Assembly (NCBI GenBank): GCA_036245805.1
Contig: BTRK01000004.1
Span: 37,722,907-37,786,906, forward strand
Reading direction: 5' to 3'
Origin: Pristionchus mayeri
Taxonomy: Eukaryota > Nematoda > Chromadorea > Rhabditida > Neodiplogasteridae
Length of the DNA: 64,000 bases
Both the position numbers and the translations under genes were made by a program. Below the pieces are notes generated by a model. The model had not been told where the DNA came from and ran no database searches. It was given only the letters and a program-made list of their open reading frames with translations. Each line of letters starts with the position of its first letter. Within the stretch, counting starts at the first letter, position 1. Below, piece by piece: positions 1-12,100 of the stretch.

Positions 1-249
1 TGCATCATTAAGTTCGTTACCTGTACTGAGCCATTCGGAAGATATAATCCCCCTGAAATTAAAAAAATTCTACACTTAAAATTAAAAACAAACATATGTT
101 GACCATCTTAAAAGTGGACCATCAACCACAAAGCAGACGAGTGTATTTTTTTGTATTTTACAACACGAACAAACAATTGTGAATTGTAAAATAGATTTCT
201 TCCGTTGAAACACCTGCTCATGCACTTTATCACTTATTCTAACTCTCAC
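1..249. other. AT-rich non-coding edge of the window
   Basis: I see no gene, RNA gene or repeat that I can support here. The sequence is AT-rich with short A and T runs. Any 3' exons of the minus-strand fragment at 250-317 would have to lie in this stretch or beyond the window edge, and I could not recognise one. Confidence 0.4.
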
Positions 250-317
250 TTGATCAGGGAGACGAGTCCCATCCGCTCGTTGGTCTCATAGCGAGTGCCG
301 GCACGATACGTCAGCAT
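250..317 (-). pseudogene. Diverged exon fragment of a bc1 core/M16B peptidase-like gene
   Basis: Read on the minus strand, this stretch gives MLTYRAGTRYETNERMGLVS followed by LI. It is clearly the same exon as the one at 1461-1528 in the inverted duplication. The YRAGTRYE core resembles the RAGSRYE stretch of mitochondrial M16B proteins (cytochrome bc1 core protein 2 and processing-peptidase subunits). Both copies end at the same codon position and run into a GT donor (GTGAGAG here, GTACGT there), so the exon boundary is conserved. The acceptor side reads TTGTTGAAG, which is weak. A MITE-like element sits about 28 bp upstream (345-572) and no presequence exon follows it. Remnant or partial gene; family assignment is tentative. 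Confidence 0.4.
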
Positions 318-344
318 CTTCAACAAAATTATCGTTAACCTGAT

Positions 345-572
345 GTGTGCACTAGGGTGGCTGAAATGGATCAACGGGTCGCTATTTAGAGGGCCTCGGC
401 AGGTCAGAGACGGATGAGACGGTTAACCGTCCCCTCTGGCAGTCCTACCATCTCTATTCACTGTGGAGAGAGACACTCTCTCATCTCTCTCTCCCTCCCC
501 TCACGGATGACCCGTATAAGAGAGTAAGCAAGACGGTTAACCTTGATCCATTTCAGCCACCCTAGTGTACAC
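345..572. mobile_element. MITE-like element with 30-bp terminal inverted repeats
   Basis: Positions 345-374 and 543-572 are inverted copies with one mismatch; the core of the repeat is CACTAGGGTGGCTGAAATGG. The 168-bp middle is non-coding, with a GA/CT-rich stretch (AGAGAGAGACACTCTCTC-like) and two GTTAACC-containing segments. I could not define a target-site duplication. The terminal CACTAGG resembles the ends of the other small elements in this window (9194-9279, 12084-12169, 60344-60613), but the adjoining bases differ, so it is a related or separate subfamily. Confidence 0.75.
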
Positions 573-1152
573 GCCTATTTTAATATTCCGCTACTATTAT
601 TGTGTGCCACTATACCACATCACTACCGTAACTCGCTATTTCCGCTCCGCTCGTCCAAAATATCCATTCTTGTTGTTTTCCTTCCCGTTAGTTAGGCTAA
701 TCATTTTTCTCTTAATTCTACGATAAGCTCTATAACCTACTCTCCAATTCCCGTGTGTGCACAAGTACATAACATAAACTATTCAAGAAAACGCAAATCT
801 GATTGCTATTCTAATACAACTGCGTTCGCGAATATATACAAGAAGATATCGATACATTCTGTTGTTAACGTATATCTGGAAACAATTCTAAGACAATAGC
901 GCTCGAAAGAATGCACACGAAGAGCTATATAAACATGCCAAATGTACGTAGTCGTAGTAAACTCGACCTCTAAGAAAGTCACTCATCTTGGGAGCATTAT
1001 CTATAAAAAAGGGCTATTGTGTACCACACTACAGAATCTGATATCGATTTCAACCCGAGAAGTTATTGCAGAGAGTCTGACATCATTCAAGTAGAACTTG
1101 GCCTTGCGTACTCACATTTATTGATCGCCTAATCCGCGAAGTTTCCAGATCG

Positions 1153-1528
1153 ATGCTGTTCCGTGCTGCAGTCCGACGCGTGCACACCGTCGGAAGCAAC
1201 GTCTCGATGCTGATAAAGGTACGGTAGGCTTGGATAGCAAGCGCAGCATGCAAACACTTTTTTGTAATTTTTGCGCTTACTTGAATCATATCGTAAACAT
1301 TTTCGTAAAGAAAGAATTCGGAAAATTTTGCGTGATGAAAAGGGCACTAAGACGGAGTACTATTTCTGCTTTTGTATTTTCGCAAATAGCTCACAATTTT
1401 ATAAACTCAGCGATGCTTGATTATTATTCCATTCATCTAAATATGACCGCTCACTTGAAGATGGTGACGTATCGTGCCGGCACGCGCTACGAGACCAAAG
1501 AGCAGATCGGCCTTGTCCGTCTTATCAA
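1153..1528 (+). CDS. 5' exons of a mitochondrial bc1 core/M16B peptidase-like gene (left arm copy)
   Basis: Exon 1 (1153-1218) starts at ATG and encodes MLFRAAVRRVHTVGSNVSML plus IK: rich in Arg and Ser, no acidic residues, typical of a mitochondrial presequence. It ends at a GTACGGTAGG donor. A second coding segment ends at 1528 with a GTACGT donor and contains MVTYRAGTRYETKEQIGLVR; RAGTRYE resembles the RAGSRYE motif of ucr-2/M16B proteins. The start of this exon is unclear: ATG at 1461 follows TTGAAG, and the AG at 1419-1420 would give another frame. No further exons of the family are visible before the palindrome centre, so the copy looks truncated. Family call is inference from a short motif plus the presequence. 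Confidence 0.45.
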
Positions 1529-2543
1529 GTACGTTATTTCTTTCTTAAGTTTGGCACGGCGTTTTTCAGGGGGTTGGCGAGAGGTGAGAGAGCGCAGACA
1601 AAGAGAGCAATCTCTCGCGAATTTACATGCTCTCTCGCGATTGGTCTCGAAGATTGGTCTATTTTGGGGTTATCTAAGGTGCTGAAAACGGTGGGACACT
1701 CATTTTGTCCCCAGAGTTACCGTTGGCTCCGGACGGCGTCACGTCGAAAACGCGTTTTTACGTATAATCGGAAGGTGCTAAATTTACGAGTAATGTTCCC
1801 AGTGTAGATTTTCATACTCATCAAGCATGCCTTCTTCATGTGGCATGAATTATTAAAACACAAAAAAAATTTATTACTTGTGAAATTCTGTGATACTACA
1901 ATTTTCAACCCCAAAATTTCTGGGTTACAGTATCTTTTTCAGAACCTAACTAGAACCTTAGCTATTCATAGCGTGTCAAAGCAGGGGGGGAAAGTTCATT
2001 TGCGGCAGAATTAATCCCTTTCATTCGTGGACAATGGGGGGCGGAGAACAATGGAACGAGACAATAGAAGCGCAGCGAAATTCAGGGTTTTCGGAACGTT
2101 TGCTCATGCCACGGCTGACTAAGATCGAAATTGACCAATCGGCCAGATCAGATTGTGCGGAAGGGGTTTAGGCAACTTCCTGCACAATCGCCGTGTCCAA
2201 ACCTTCATTCCCATTGAGAGGGCGAGTTCGATCCGAGAATCGATCTGCCAGGTAAATGAATCTTCCCTCCTCTGACACGCTGTGCTATTGATGCCTGTGT
2301 TCCAAATTTGAATCCTTACTTCAGGAAAAAATTACCGGAATGCTATATTTTTTACCGAATAACCCACACAGAGTTACTGAGAATTCATTTTCTTGATTCT
2401 TAGGCAAACGGCCTCATATAATGGCCGTTAAGAAATTGAATTGACATGGAATATCTGCATTATTAGACGGAGCCCTACCGTGTTTAGTGGGACTCATCGC
2501 ACTAGATCCTGCAACTCATTACACGTTCTTACAATTGTATGTA

Positions 2544-3886
2544 CAGTCGCGCCAGAAAGTGAGTAGACGATTTTTATTTTTGTTATAACTTTTGTTGCAG
2601 TTGGCCGATCAAGTTAAATGTTGTGGCACTATATACCAAATCCATCGAGGAATACAATGCGGATGCTGGGCCATCAATTGCATCACCACTGATTTTGTAG
2701 TGATGACGCAATCGAAAAAACACTTTTTCAAACATCCATTATTCTTACATAGATTTTTTCCTGCTCGCCAAACTTTCTGAGCTTGGAGATATATTCGAGG
2801 ACTACCCATAGAAAAAATTTGAAGTTGCTGCTCTGTCGTATCTTGGCTGCACCCGTGCTGCAAAATCGAGGTCGCAAATTCAGAACTCGGCTTCTGGACA
2901 AGCTAGAGACTTGTTCGAAGCATCAAAATTATCGTCATCAAATCATTCTGTGAATATGAAAAGAAAATCTCGACATTTGCCCTCAGGGCATGAAAAAATC
3001 ACTTTTTTTGAATGGCCATTTTTGGACATTCATGATTTTGCGGGAAAGTTTGTTAAAAATCTGGTTTTTGCATAGTCATATTCAAAATGTATTGGAGAAC
3101 TGATTCCCAACTTTTTAGATTGTTTGGATAACTTTCCGGCCCGCGACGACCATTTTTCGGAGGGATACTCGGGTCGGGAAGCACCTTGTTTACCACTATG
3201 GGCGAGAGAGTACAGACGACGAGAGTGCGTAAGCAGGGCGTTTCCCGACCCGAGTATCCCTCCGAAAAATGGTCGTCGCGGGCCGGAAAGTTATCCAAAC
3301 AATCTAAAAAGTTGGGAATCAGTTCTCCAATACATTTTGAATATGACTATGCAAAAACCAGATTTTTAACAAACTTTCCCGCAAAATCATGAATGTCCAA
3401 AAATGGCCATTCAAAAAAAGTGATTTTTTCATGCCCTGAGGGCAAATGTCGAGATTTTCTTTTCATATTCACAGAATGATTTGAAGTAATGATGACGATA
3501 ATTTTGATGCTTCGAACAAGTCTCTAGCTTGTCCAGAAGCCGAGTTCTGAATTTGCGACCTCGATTTTGCAGCACGGGTGCAGCCAAGATACGACAGAGC
3601 AGCAACTTCAAATTTTTTCTATGGGTAGTCCTCGAATATATCTCCAAGCTCAGAAAGTTTGGCGAGCAGGAAAAAATCTATGTAAGAATAATGGATGTTT
3701 GAAAAAGTGTTTTTTCGATTGCGTCATCACTACAAAATCAGTGGTGATGCAATTGATGGCCCAGCATCCGCATTGTATTCCTCGATGGATTTGGTATATA
3801 GTGCCACAACATTTAACTTGATCGGCCAACTGCAACAAAAGTTATAACAAAAATAAAAATCGTCTACTCACTTTCTGGCGCGACTG
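2544..3886. mobile_element. Possible palindromic Tc1-like fold-back element at the centre of the duplication
   Basis: The segment begins TA|CAGTCGCGCCAGAAAGT and ends with the exact inverse followed by TA, so it is bounded on both sides by TA dinucleotides, as Tc1/mariner-type insertions are, and CAGTCGCG-type ends are common in Tc1 relatives. No transposase reading frame was recognised. Because the surrounding 2.2-kb arms are also inverted copies, the TA boundaries could simply be mirrored; whether this is a discrete element that seeded the larger palindrome is inference. Confidence 0.35.
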
Positions 3887-4900
3887 TACATACAATTGTA
3901 AGAACGTGTAATGAGTTGCAGGATCTAGTGCGATGAGTCCCACTAAACACGGTAGGGCTCCGTCTAATAATGCAGATATTCCATGTCAATTCAATTTCTT
4001 AACGGCCATTATATGAGGCCGTTTGCCTAAGAATCAAGAAAATGAATTCTCAGTAACTCTGTGTGGGTTATTCGGTAAAAAATATAGCATTCCGGTAATT
4101 TTTTCCTGAAGTAAGGATTCAAATTTGGAACACAGGCATCAATAGCACAGCGTGTCAGAGGAGGGAAGATTCATTTACCTGGCAGATCGATTCTCGGATC
4201 GAACTCGCCCTCTCAATGGGAATGAAGGTTTGGACACGGCGATTGTGCAGGAAGTTGCCTAAACCCCTTCCGCACAATCTGATCTGGCCGATTGGTCAAT
4301 TTCGATCTTAGTCAGCCGTGGCATGAGCAAACGTTCCGAAAACCCTGAATTTCGCTGCGCTTCTATTGTCTCGTTCCATTGTTCTCCGCCCCCCATTGTC
4401 CACGAATGAAAGGGATTAATTCTGCCGCAAATGAACTTTCCCCCCTGCTTTGACACGCTATGAATAGCTAAGGTTCTAGTTAGGTTCTGAAAAAGATACT
4501 GTAACCCAGAAATTTTGGGGTTGAAAATTGTAGTATCACAGAATTTCACAAGTAATAAATTTTTTTTGTGTTTTAATAATTCATGCCACATGAAGAAGGC
4601 ATGCTTGATGAGTATGAAAATCTACACTGGGAACATTACTCGTAAATTTAGCACCTTCCGATTATACGTAAAAACGCGTTTTCGACGTGACGCCGTCCGG
4701 AGCCAACGGTAACTCTGGGGACAAAATGAGTGTCCCACCGTTTTCAGCACCTTAGATAACCCCAAAATAGACCAATCTTCGAGACCAATCGCGAGAGAGC
4801 ATGTAAATTCGCGAGAGATTGCTCTCTTTGTCTGCGCTCTCTCACCTCTCGCCAACCCCCTGAAAAACGCCGTGCCAAACTTAAGAAAGAAATAACGTAC

Positions 4901-5276
4901 TTGATAAGACGGACAAGGCCGATCTGCTCTTTGGTCTCGTAGCGCGTGCCGGCACGATACGTCACCATCTTCAAGTGAGCGGTCATATTTAGATGAATGG
5001 AATAATAATCAAGCATCGCTGAGTTTATAAAATTGTGAGCTATTTGCGAAAATACAAAAGCAGAAATAGTACTCCGTCTTAGTGCCCTTTTCATCACGCA
5101 AAATTTTCCGAATTCTTTCTTTACGAAAATGTTTACGATATGATTCAAGTAAGCGCAAAAATTACAAAAAAGTGTTTGCATGCTGCGCTTGCTATCCAAG
5201 CCTACCGTACCTTTATCAGCATCGAGACGTTGCTTCCGACGGTGTGCACGCGTCGGACTGCAGCACGGAACAGCAT
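4901..5276 (-). CDS. 5' exons of the bc1 core/M16B peptidase-like gene (right arm copy)
   Basis: This is the mirror copy of the left-arm exons: the presequence exon lies at 5211-5276 (ATG at 5276) and the RAGTRYE exon at about 4901-4968 with its GTACGT donor at 4900-4895. The encoded peptides match the left copy. Both copies point toward the palindrome centre, so transcripts from the two promoters would be convergent and complementary. No downstream exons were recognised. Either this is a truncated duplicate or the true gene continues in a form I cannot see. Confidence 0.45.
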
Positions 5277-5335
5277 CGATCTGGAAACTTCGCGGATTAG
5301 GCGATCAATAAATGTGAGTACGCAAGGCCAAGTTC

Positions 5336-5602
5336 TACTTGAATGATGTCAGACTCTCTGCAATAACTTCTCGGGTTGAAATCGATATCAGATTCTGTAG
5401 TGTGGTACACAATAGCCCTTTTTTATAGATAATGCTCCCAAGATGAGTGACTTTCTTAGAGGTCGAGTTTAACTTGAATGGCGTCAGAAACTACTCGCTG
5501 CAATAACTTCTCGTGTTTAAGTCGATAACAGATTCTATAGTTGCATATTTCACACCCATATTTTTACATAATGAAGGTAGCATTCTCAAGACCAATGACT
5601 CT
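5336..5602. repeat. Diverged tandem duplication of the inverted-repeat end
   Basis: The terminal 125 bp of the right arm (5336-5460) is followed by a diverged direct copy (5468-5602). Shared blocks include ACTTGAATG, GTCAGA, GCAATAACTTCTCG and CAGATTCT, in the same order. The left arm has no second copy, so this is the one clear asymmetry between the two sides. Confidence 0.7.
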
Positions 5603-6148
5603 CCCAGAAATTCGTAAACAAAAACACTTTTTTAGAAACTTCATTCACGTTTACACAATATTGTACAACACGGACGAGTTTTAGCACTGTTGAACAGAAA
5701 TTAGGCGAGAAAATAGCTGTGATATTTACTCAAACAAATAATTACTCGTTCGCTTTCGTTCGGAAATTCGCTGATGAAAGAACAATGAAGATGGAATCAG
5801 AGGCAGGCTAGCGAATTCCTAACGAGTTTCGAATTGAGCTCGAAAAAGACACCGCGGTCTTTTCACCCTATGCACTCCATGCCACTCGAGTCGAGTGTGT
5901 GTTTAGAATGAAGAGACCGTGGCATTGATTAGTTAAGAACGCAAGTTACGAATAGAATACCGGGGTCAAATATTCGAATCATTGCACCATCGGGGCCTTA
6001 GCAGGTACTATAACACTTGCAATTGTGAGAGGACGACGTATGTACAGGAATGTAAACAGCGTATGTACAACAGAGATGATACGGTCGCGGAGAACTGATG
6101 CTCCGACGGGTCATTCGAGGATACGGTAGGCGGAGAGTACGGTAGGCT
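5603..6148. other. Non-coding stretch between the inverted duplication and the phospholipase 3' end
   Basis: No coding exon is apparent. It holds a short inverted match (CGGTCTTTTC near 5853 against GAAGAGACCG near 5910) and TACGGTAG-type motifs close to the phospholipase stop codon. It includes the 3' flank of the minus-strand phospholipase gene; I found no convincing AATAAA on that strand close to its stop. Confidence 0.4.
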
Positions 6149-9100
6149 TCACATGGGTGTGTAGTAGCCCTGGCGGTTCTTCAGGTCCAGAGCACTTCGA
6201 CTGAGTCGCTGCAATTTAATAAGACAATTTAAATAATTTAAAAAAATTTCTCAGCTACTACGCCCTCATCTTGCAAGCCTTGCTCCTATTTACTTGTCAC
6301 ACTTCCTGCATTAGACTTCCGCCCTAGCACCTACCGTACCCCCTACCGCATCCCTTCCTGCCGTACCTGCATCGTGGTCTCTCGCTCCATCAGTTTCTCC
6401 GCCGCACTCTCAATCTTCTCCTCGTTCCTTCTCACGTACAACTTCGCATCCAACACCATCTGCTCCAGTCTGAAGAGGTTATTGATTAACGACATACATG
6501 GACAGGGATTGCAGGTGAGTTTCAAAATCCTGGAGGCTGCCCCTATTTCAATCACAAAACCGGTAGAGTTTACAGAAACTGGAACCCAAAAACTGTAAAG
6601 TGCAATGTCCCAAAACCGGGAAAGTAGTGATGCTAGCAGCAATGGTGCCCACGTTTGATTAACAATAATATCATGATGGTGTGACAACTCGATGTGTCCC
6701 ATATTAATAGCTTATTAAAGCATAAATAAGTAACTATAGTAATTTATATGCCAGGTGTCCATAGGAGTGACTATCTGAGAGAATTGACCAATTCAACCTA
6801 TACGCCGTACAACGAAAAATAAAGTGTTGATTTAAGATCTTCCTAGGGGTAACTTTTCACGTAGAGTACGAAAATCGACCTTAAAAGCCGTATCTCTAAC
6901 CCCTCGTTTTCTGTAGCACGCCTCAACGTCGAGGTCGGTTTTTCTAACTTTTGAACGGATCATCCAAACCCAACACATAGCTAGTAATTCTGAAATATCT
7001 CGACGAGATAAGCATTTTTACTGTTGGAAGTAAAATGCCAGCTCATCTGATAAAAAAATTATGACCAGTTGAAATCTCAAAATTCTCACCCTGAAATTGG
7101 TTTTCGCGAATGTACAAATTAAATTATCCTATTGGATTCCCCGTTAAAAGTTACCCCTAATTGCAAAATTTTACCAAAATAACTGTGTCGAAAAGTGGTT
7201 TGCCGAATAAAGGAAAAAGTAGGGGTGGTTATTTTCGCCCATTTTTACGCAGTTTCCTGCAGAACCTTCGTGAGTTACGATCACTTCTGAACTTTTTTCG
7301 ACGATTCTACACTTGGGAAGAAATATGAACCTAAAAACCTCTTTGAGAATTTCTGAAAACTCGATTTTCCAACTCCGACATTTCCCATTTTTATGCATTT
7401 ATGACATCTCATTTCCAAATCACATCCCACTACTGCCCATAAAATCTTGCATAACGTACCAACAGGAGTCGAAAAATTAACATACTGGCTGGCCTCATGT
7501 GTCTGCACCAGACTAATTGTTGGTTAAAAACACGATTTCGCGAGGGAAGCAAACGAATAAAATACGATTTAGAGTACAGTTTTGCATAAATAGCCGATAT
7601 TTTGCTTGTTTCATGTGTTTCCGAAAGCATTTCATAGGATGGGGTTGACCACAAGGAGTATTCATCGTTTTCAATTTTTTTGATTTTCAATGCTCAGATT
7701 TTCGAATTTTTTTTCAATTTACGTTAAGCTGTTATGTATGCGCTGATTTAGAGTAAGTGAGATTGGCAGAGTTTAAATAACCACAACACAGATCAAAATA
7801 CTTTCAAAAGTTGTCAAATGATCGATTTGAATATTTTACCCACCTTCGACATTGCGTTTTCAGGTGAATAGCATTTAGAATTATTCTCACTAGGACTGTT
7901 TCTATGTAAATTTTCCGACTTCTGTTGGTACGTTCTACAAGATTTAATGGGCAGTATTGGGATGTGATTTGAAAATGAGATGTTATAAATGCATAAAAAT
8001 GGGAAATGTCGTAGTTGAGAAAATCGAGTTTTCAGAAATTCTAAAAACTCGAAGTTTTTCTGTTTCATATTTCTTCCCAAGTGTAGAATCGTCGAAAAAG
8101 TTGAGAACTGATCGTAACTCACGAAGGTTCTGCAGGAAACTGCGTAAAAATGAGCGAAAATAACCACTCCGACTTCTTCCTTTATTCGGGAAACCACTTT
8201 TCGACACAGTTATTTTGGTATAATCTTGCACTTAGGGGTAAATTTTAACGGGGAATCGAATAAGATAATTTAATTTGTACATTCGCGAAAAACACTTTCA
8301 GGGTGAGAATTTTGAGATTTCAACTGGTCATAATTTTTTTCTCAGATGAGCTAGCATTTTACTTCCAACAGTAAAAATGCTTATCTCGTCGAGATATTTC
8401 AGAATTACTAGCTATGTATTGGGTTTGGATGATCCGTTCTAAAGTTAGAAAAACCGACCTCGACGTTGAGGCGTGCTACAGAAAACGAGGGGTTAGAGAT
8501 ACGACTTTCTAAGGTCGATCTTCGTACTCTACGTGAAAAGTTTCCCCTATGAACATCTTAAAATTAACACTTTATTTTTCGCTGTACGGCCACTGGTCAG
8601 TTCTCTCAGATAGTCACTCATAGATGCACTTATTCTTTACAGTTATTAAACCTATCATATATCGCCCTTGCTGTTTACTGAATTTCGGTGAAACTAAAGC
8701 CGTGGTTAAAGTCGAGGAAAACTGGAAATATTTTAATTCCCGCAATTTCATATCTCGGCTCCCAGTGAAAATTGGAATATGGGGTGGAAAATCCATTGAC
8801 ACCTCATATTCCAATTATCAAGTCACTATCTCTACTGGGAGCCGGGAAATGAAATTGTGGTAATTCAAATATTTCCTCTTCTCCTCGACTTTTTCCACAT
8901 GTTTCACTGTCAAAACTAAATTGCTACGTGACCACTTCCTCGCTGATTAATTAACTAATTAACAAACCAACTAATTAACTAATTAGCTAACTAATTAGCA
9001 GTAGCCAACCTGAGCGCGTCAATCTCGTCCAGTCCGTACGAGTGGCTCATGTAGGGATTGAAGCGGTAGTAGACCGACTCGGGCAGCAGATCGGCCATCG

Positions 9101-12100
9101 CGATGTGCACTGACTGCAATAGGTACGGTAAGAGTACGGTAAGAGGTAAGGTAAGAGTACAGTATTGTACGGTAAGAGTGGATGCCCCAACGTCACTAGA
9201 ATGGATGAGAATTATGACGTCATGCCGCCTTTGATATCTCAACGGCGGCGTGACATCATAGTTATCATCCGACCTAGTGCACTGTCTGAAAGGGGGGGGG
9301 GATGAAACCCAAAGGTGACTGGTGAGAAAATGGAAAATTCTAGGATTTAGGATCTCTCTAAGATCTCGCAATCTTGCAACTCGCTGTCTAGAAGTGCTGA
9401 AATGTGCTCGTCTATCACCTCAAAGAGCATGATCGCCCCGAGATCAAAGATCAAAGATCACTCCGTCTCGTTGCTCACCTCCGTATCCGTGGCGCTGTCG
9501 ATGATCTTGAGAATTTTTTGCTTCGCGCCCGAGGAATTGAAGAGCGGCGCCGGCTCGAGGTCTTGCACCTGGAAGAGCAGAGGAGTATTGAAGAGTATTA
9601 GGAGTAGGAGAGTAGAAGATTAGAGGAGTAGCATAGAGGAGTAGAAGAAGAGAGGTATTGATATATGATTTGAGGACAATGAGCAACTCAATTGCCAGAA
9701 AGAAAAGTATGCAGTTTTGAATGGGAGACGAAGCACAGAATAGCTGGTAGTAATTAAAGAATTTCTAGACTAGAAATTGACTCGGTTGAAAAAAGCAGAA
9801 ATTAAAGCTTTGTCTCACTTTAATGGCCACTCACAACATCAAACTAGCTTATCCTACCTAATTCTCAGCTCTCGATATTGCACTTCTTCCGGTTGAAATT
9901 ATGGACGAATCACCAGCCTCCTAACTACAGTTACCCGGTGAAAAACTAGATCTCGATCGCCATCTCCCCCCCCCCCTACCGTATCCCACCCCTCACCGTT
10001 CTGCCGTTTCCGATTGACACGAGGCACTGCAGGTGCTCGCCGGGCCAGCAGTGGCGCGCCTCGTGCACGCCGATTGCCGCAGGGTTGTTCACGAGCACGC
10101 CGCCGTCCTGAGGGGGGTGATTACGGTAGAGATTACGGAATAACACGGACAAAATACTGTAGGATTACGGTAAGTCTTGTTGCCAGGCGATCTTGAGTTT
10201 CCACGTATAGGGGGTCATGGAAATCCACATATCATGAACCACTATACGTTGATTTGGAGTGAAACTCAAGGTCGCCTGGTAAAAAGACTTACATATGCAA
10301 AAGTAAGGTAGCGCATACAGGTAACAATGAAACAACTCCCAAGATGCTAGACCAACTCCTCATCGAACGCCGTTGACTTGTGGTTTTGGTCGTTTTGCTT
10401 TTGTCCCCCCCCCCCCCAACGAGCCAGACATAACGAAAGCATGAAACAACTGACTAGTAGAATTTTTTTTTATTTGGCAATCCCTTTTCAAGAAATATTT
10501 TTTACTAATCAATACTACCGTATACCTGGTGCAGGATGTCTCCCAGCACGACCTCCTCGAAGTACAAAGGAGCAGCTGCAGACGACTGAATTTAGGGATA
10601 AATATGGTAGATACCGTGCTACATTCTACCACTTTGTTATTGATCAGAAAAATTCTACACTGTTTTACTAGGATCGTGTTATATTTAGTTCGACCTTCTT
10701 CTAACAAGGTTCCCAGTCGCATTTCGAATTCTCTACCGTACCCGTAATACCTCAGACTACCGTATCCCTGAACAGCTACAATTATCATACCGTAACTCTT
10801 ATCCTAAAGCCCATCATCTTGCGTGTCATATGCATCAATGCTCCACCGTAAGTGTGATACTATCCCCTTCTGCTACCGTATTCAACTACCGTATACCTGG
10901 ACAGCCTCCCACAGCTTGTGATTGGTTCCTCCCCTGTAGTGGCTCTCCTTGCCCGCAGGCGTCTCGTAGTTGCGGTGTATGAATGGCTGAAGGATATGTT
11001 TTATTGAACTTGAAGAGACTCATTGTTTTCCCAAACTACTTTAAAAGGAAAAGCGAGTCATGAAGCACGAATTCTACTCCACAAATTCTGGTTTCACAAC
11101 CTATCTAAAACAACAAAATTGAGGTGGGTTATTGACTGATTGGAATTGATATTTGAATCTTCAAAAAAAAGTTTTTCGTCCCCATCTCTAACGCAAACAG
11201 TCCAATGTTCTTACAGGAACTGTAAATCTTAGAGATCAAAGATCAAATATCATCCCTCGCCCCTCACCTGCAGCGTCGGCAGGTTGACGATGCTGGAAAC
11301 GATGGAGATCTTCGGCGTGCCCTCCTCCCGCGCCGTCGAACTCATGCAGTCGTCCCCGAGGATCTAAAGAGATCAAAGATCAAATACTAAAAATCGAATA
11401 AAAAACCCTGATTACTGTCATCCCCTATCATATCTGTAAAGATCAAAGATCAAAGGCGCTAGCGTACCTCCTTGAGCATGACGATCCACTTCTTCGTGTC
11501 GTAGTACGAGTGATTCATTATGAGACCTGAGAAATGAATTATCGATTAGTCGGTGAAGAAGATCAGCTGCTGATTGGACATTTGATAGTTCTGGAGCTAC
11601 AACTGGAAGCGTCCATTGCATACGTGGTCAGGCACGGCACTTCTGCAGTAGGACGTACCAAAATGAGAGGGGTGGAAATGCGGCGGAGGTATGATAGGAT
11701 AGGGAAAGTGATGGGCGAAAATTATTTACTAAAATTACTACGTAACCTGACGAATGGTACTAACCACCCATACAATCATACCCTATCCTATCATACCTCC
11801 GCAGCATTCCCACCCCTCTCATTTTGGTACGACATAATGCAGAAGTGCCGTCAGGCACTGCTACCGAATTTCAAATTCAGGGAGAGAGCCCTGTATTTCA
11901 GCTATAAGCGGCGGGGTTTTACGGAAATTGGTGAATGAAAATTGGAACAAGTATGCTGTTTTTACTATGAGAAAACCGGGAGGATTTTGCTGCTAACAGC
12001 GATGGTGCCTACGTTTGGTCTATTCCATACAGAATCTCGTAACCAGGCTATAGAATATGTGGCAAGTTTCGACTGAAATCGGTACTAGGTCGGATGAGAA

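Larger units (their letters stand above)
958..5471. repeat. Large inverted duplication, arms about 2.2 kb, 61-bp spacer
   Basis: Positions 958-3180 and 3242-5471 are reverse complements, with only a few indels: paired positions sum to 6422 near the centre and 6429 near the ends. The spacer is 3181-3241. The outer boundary is sharp, after the block GGTCGAGTTT at 5461-5470. Each arm carries the same two exons of a mitochondrial-protein-like gene reading inward, and the central 1.3 kb is flanked by Tc1-like ends. Near-identity of the arms implies a recent event, gene conversion, or a fold-back artefact of assembly. Confidence 0.93.
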
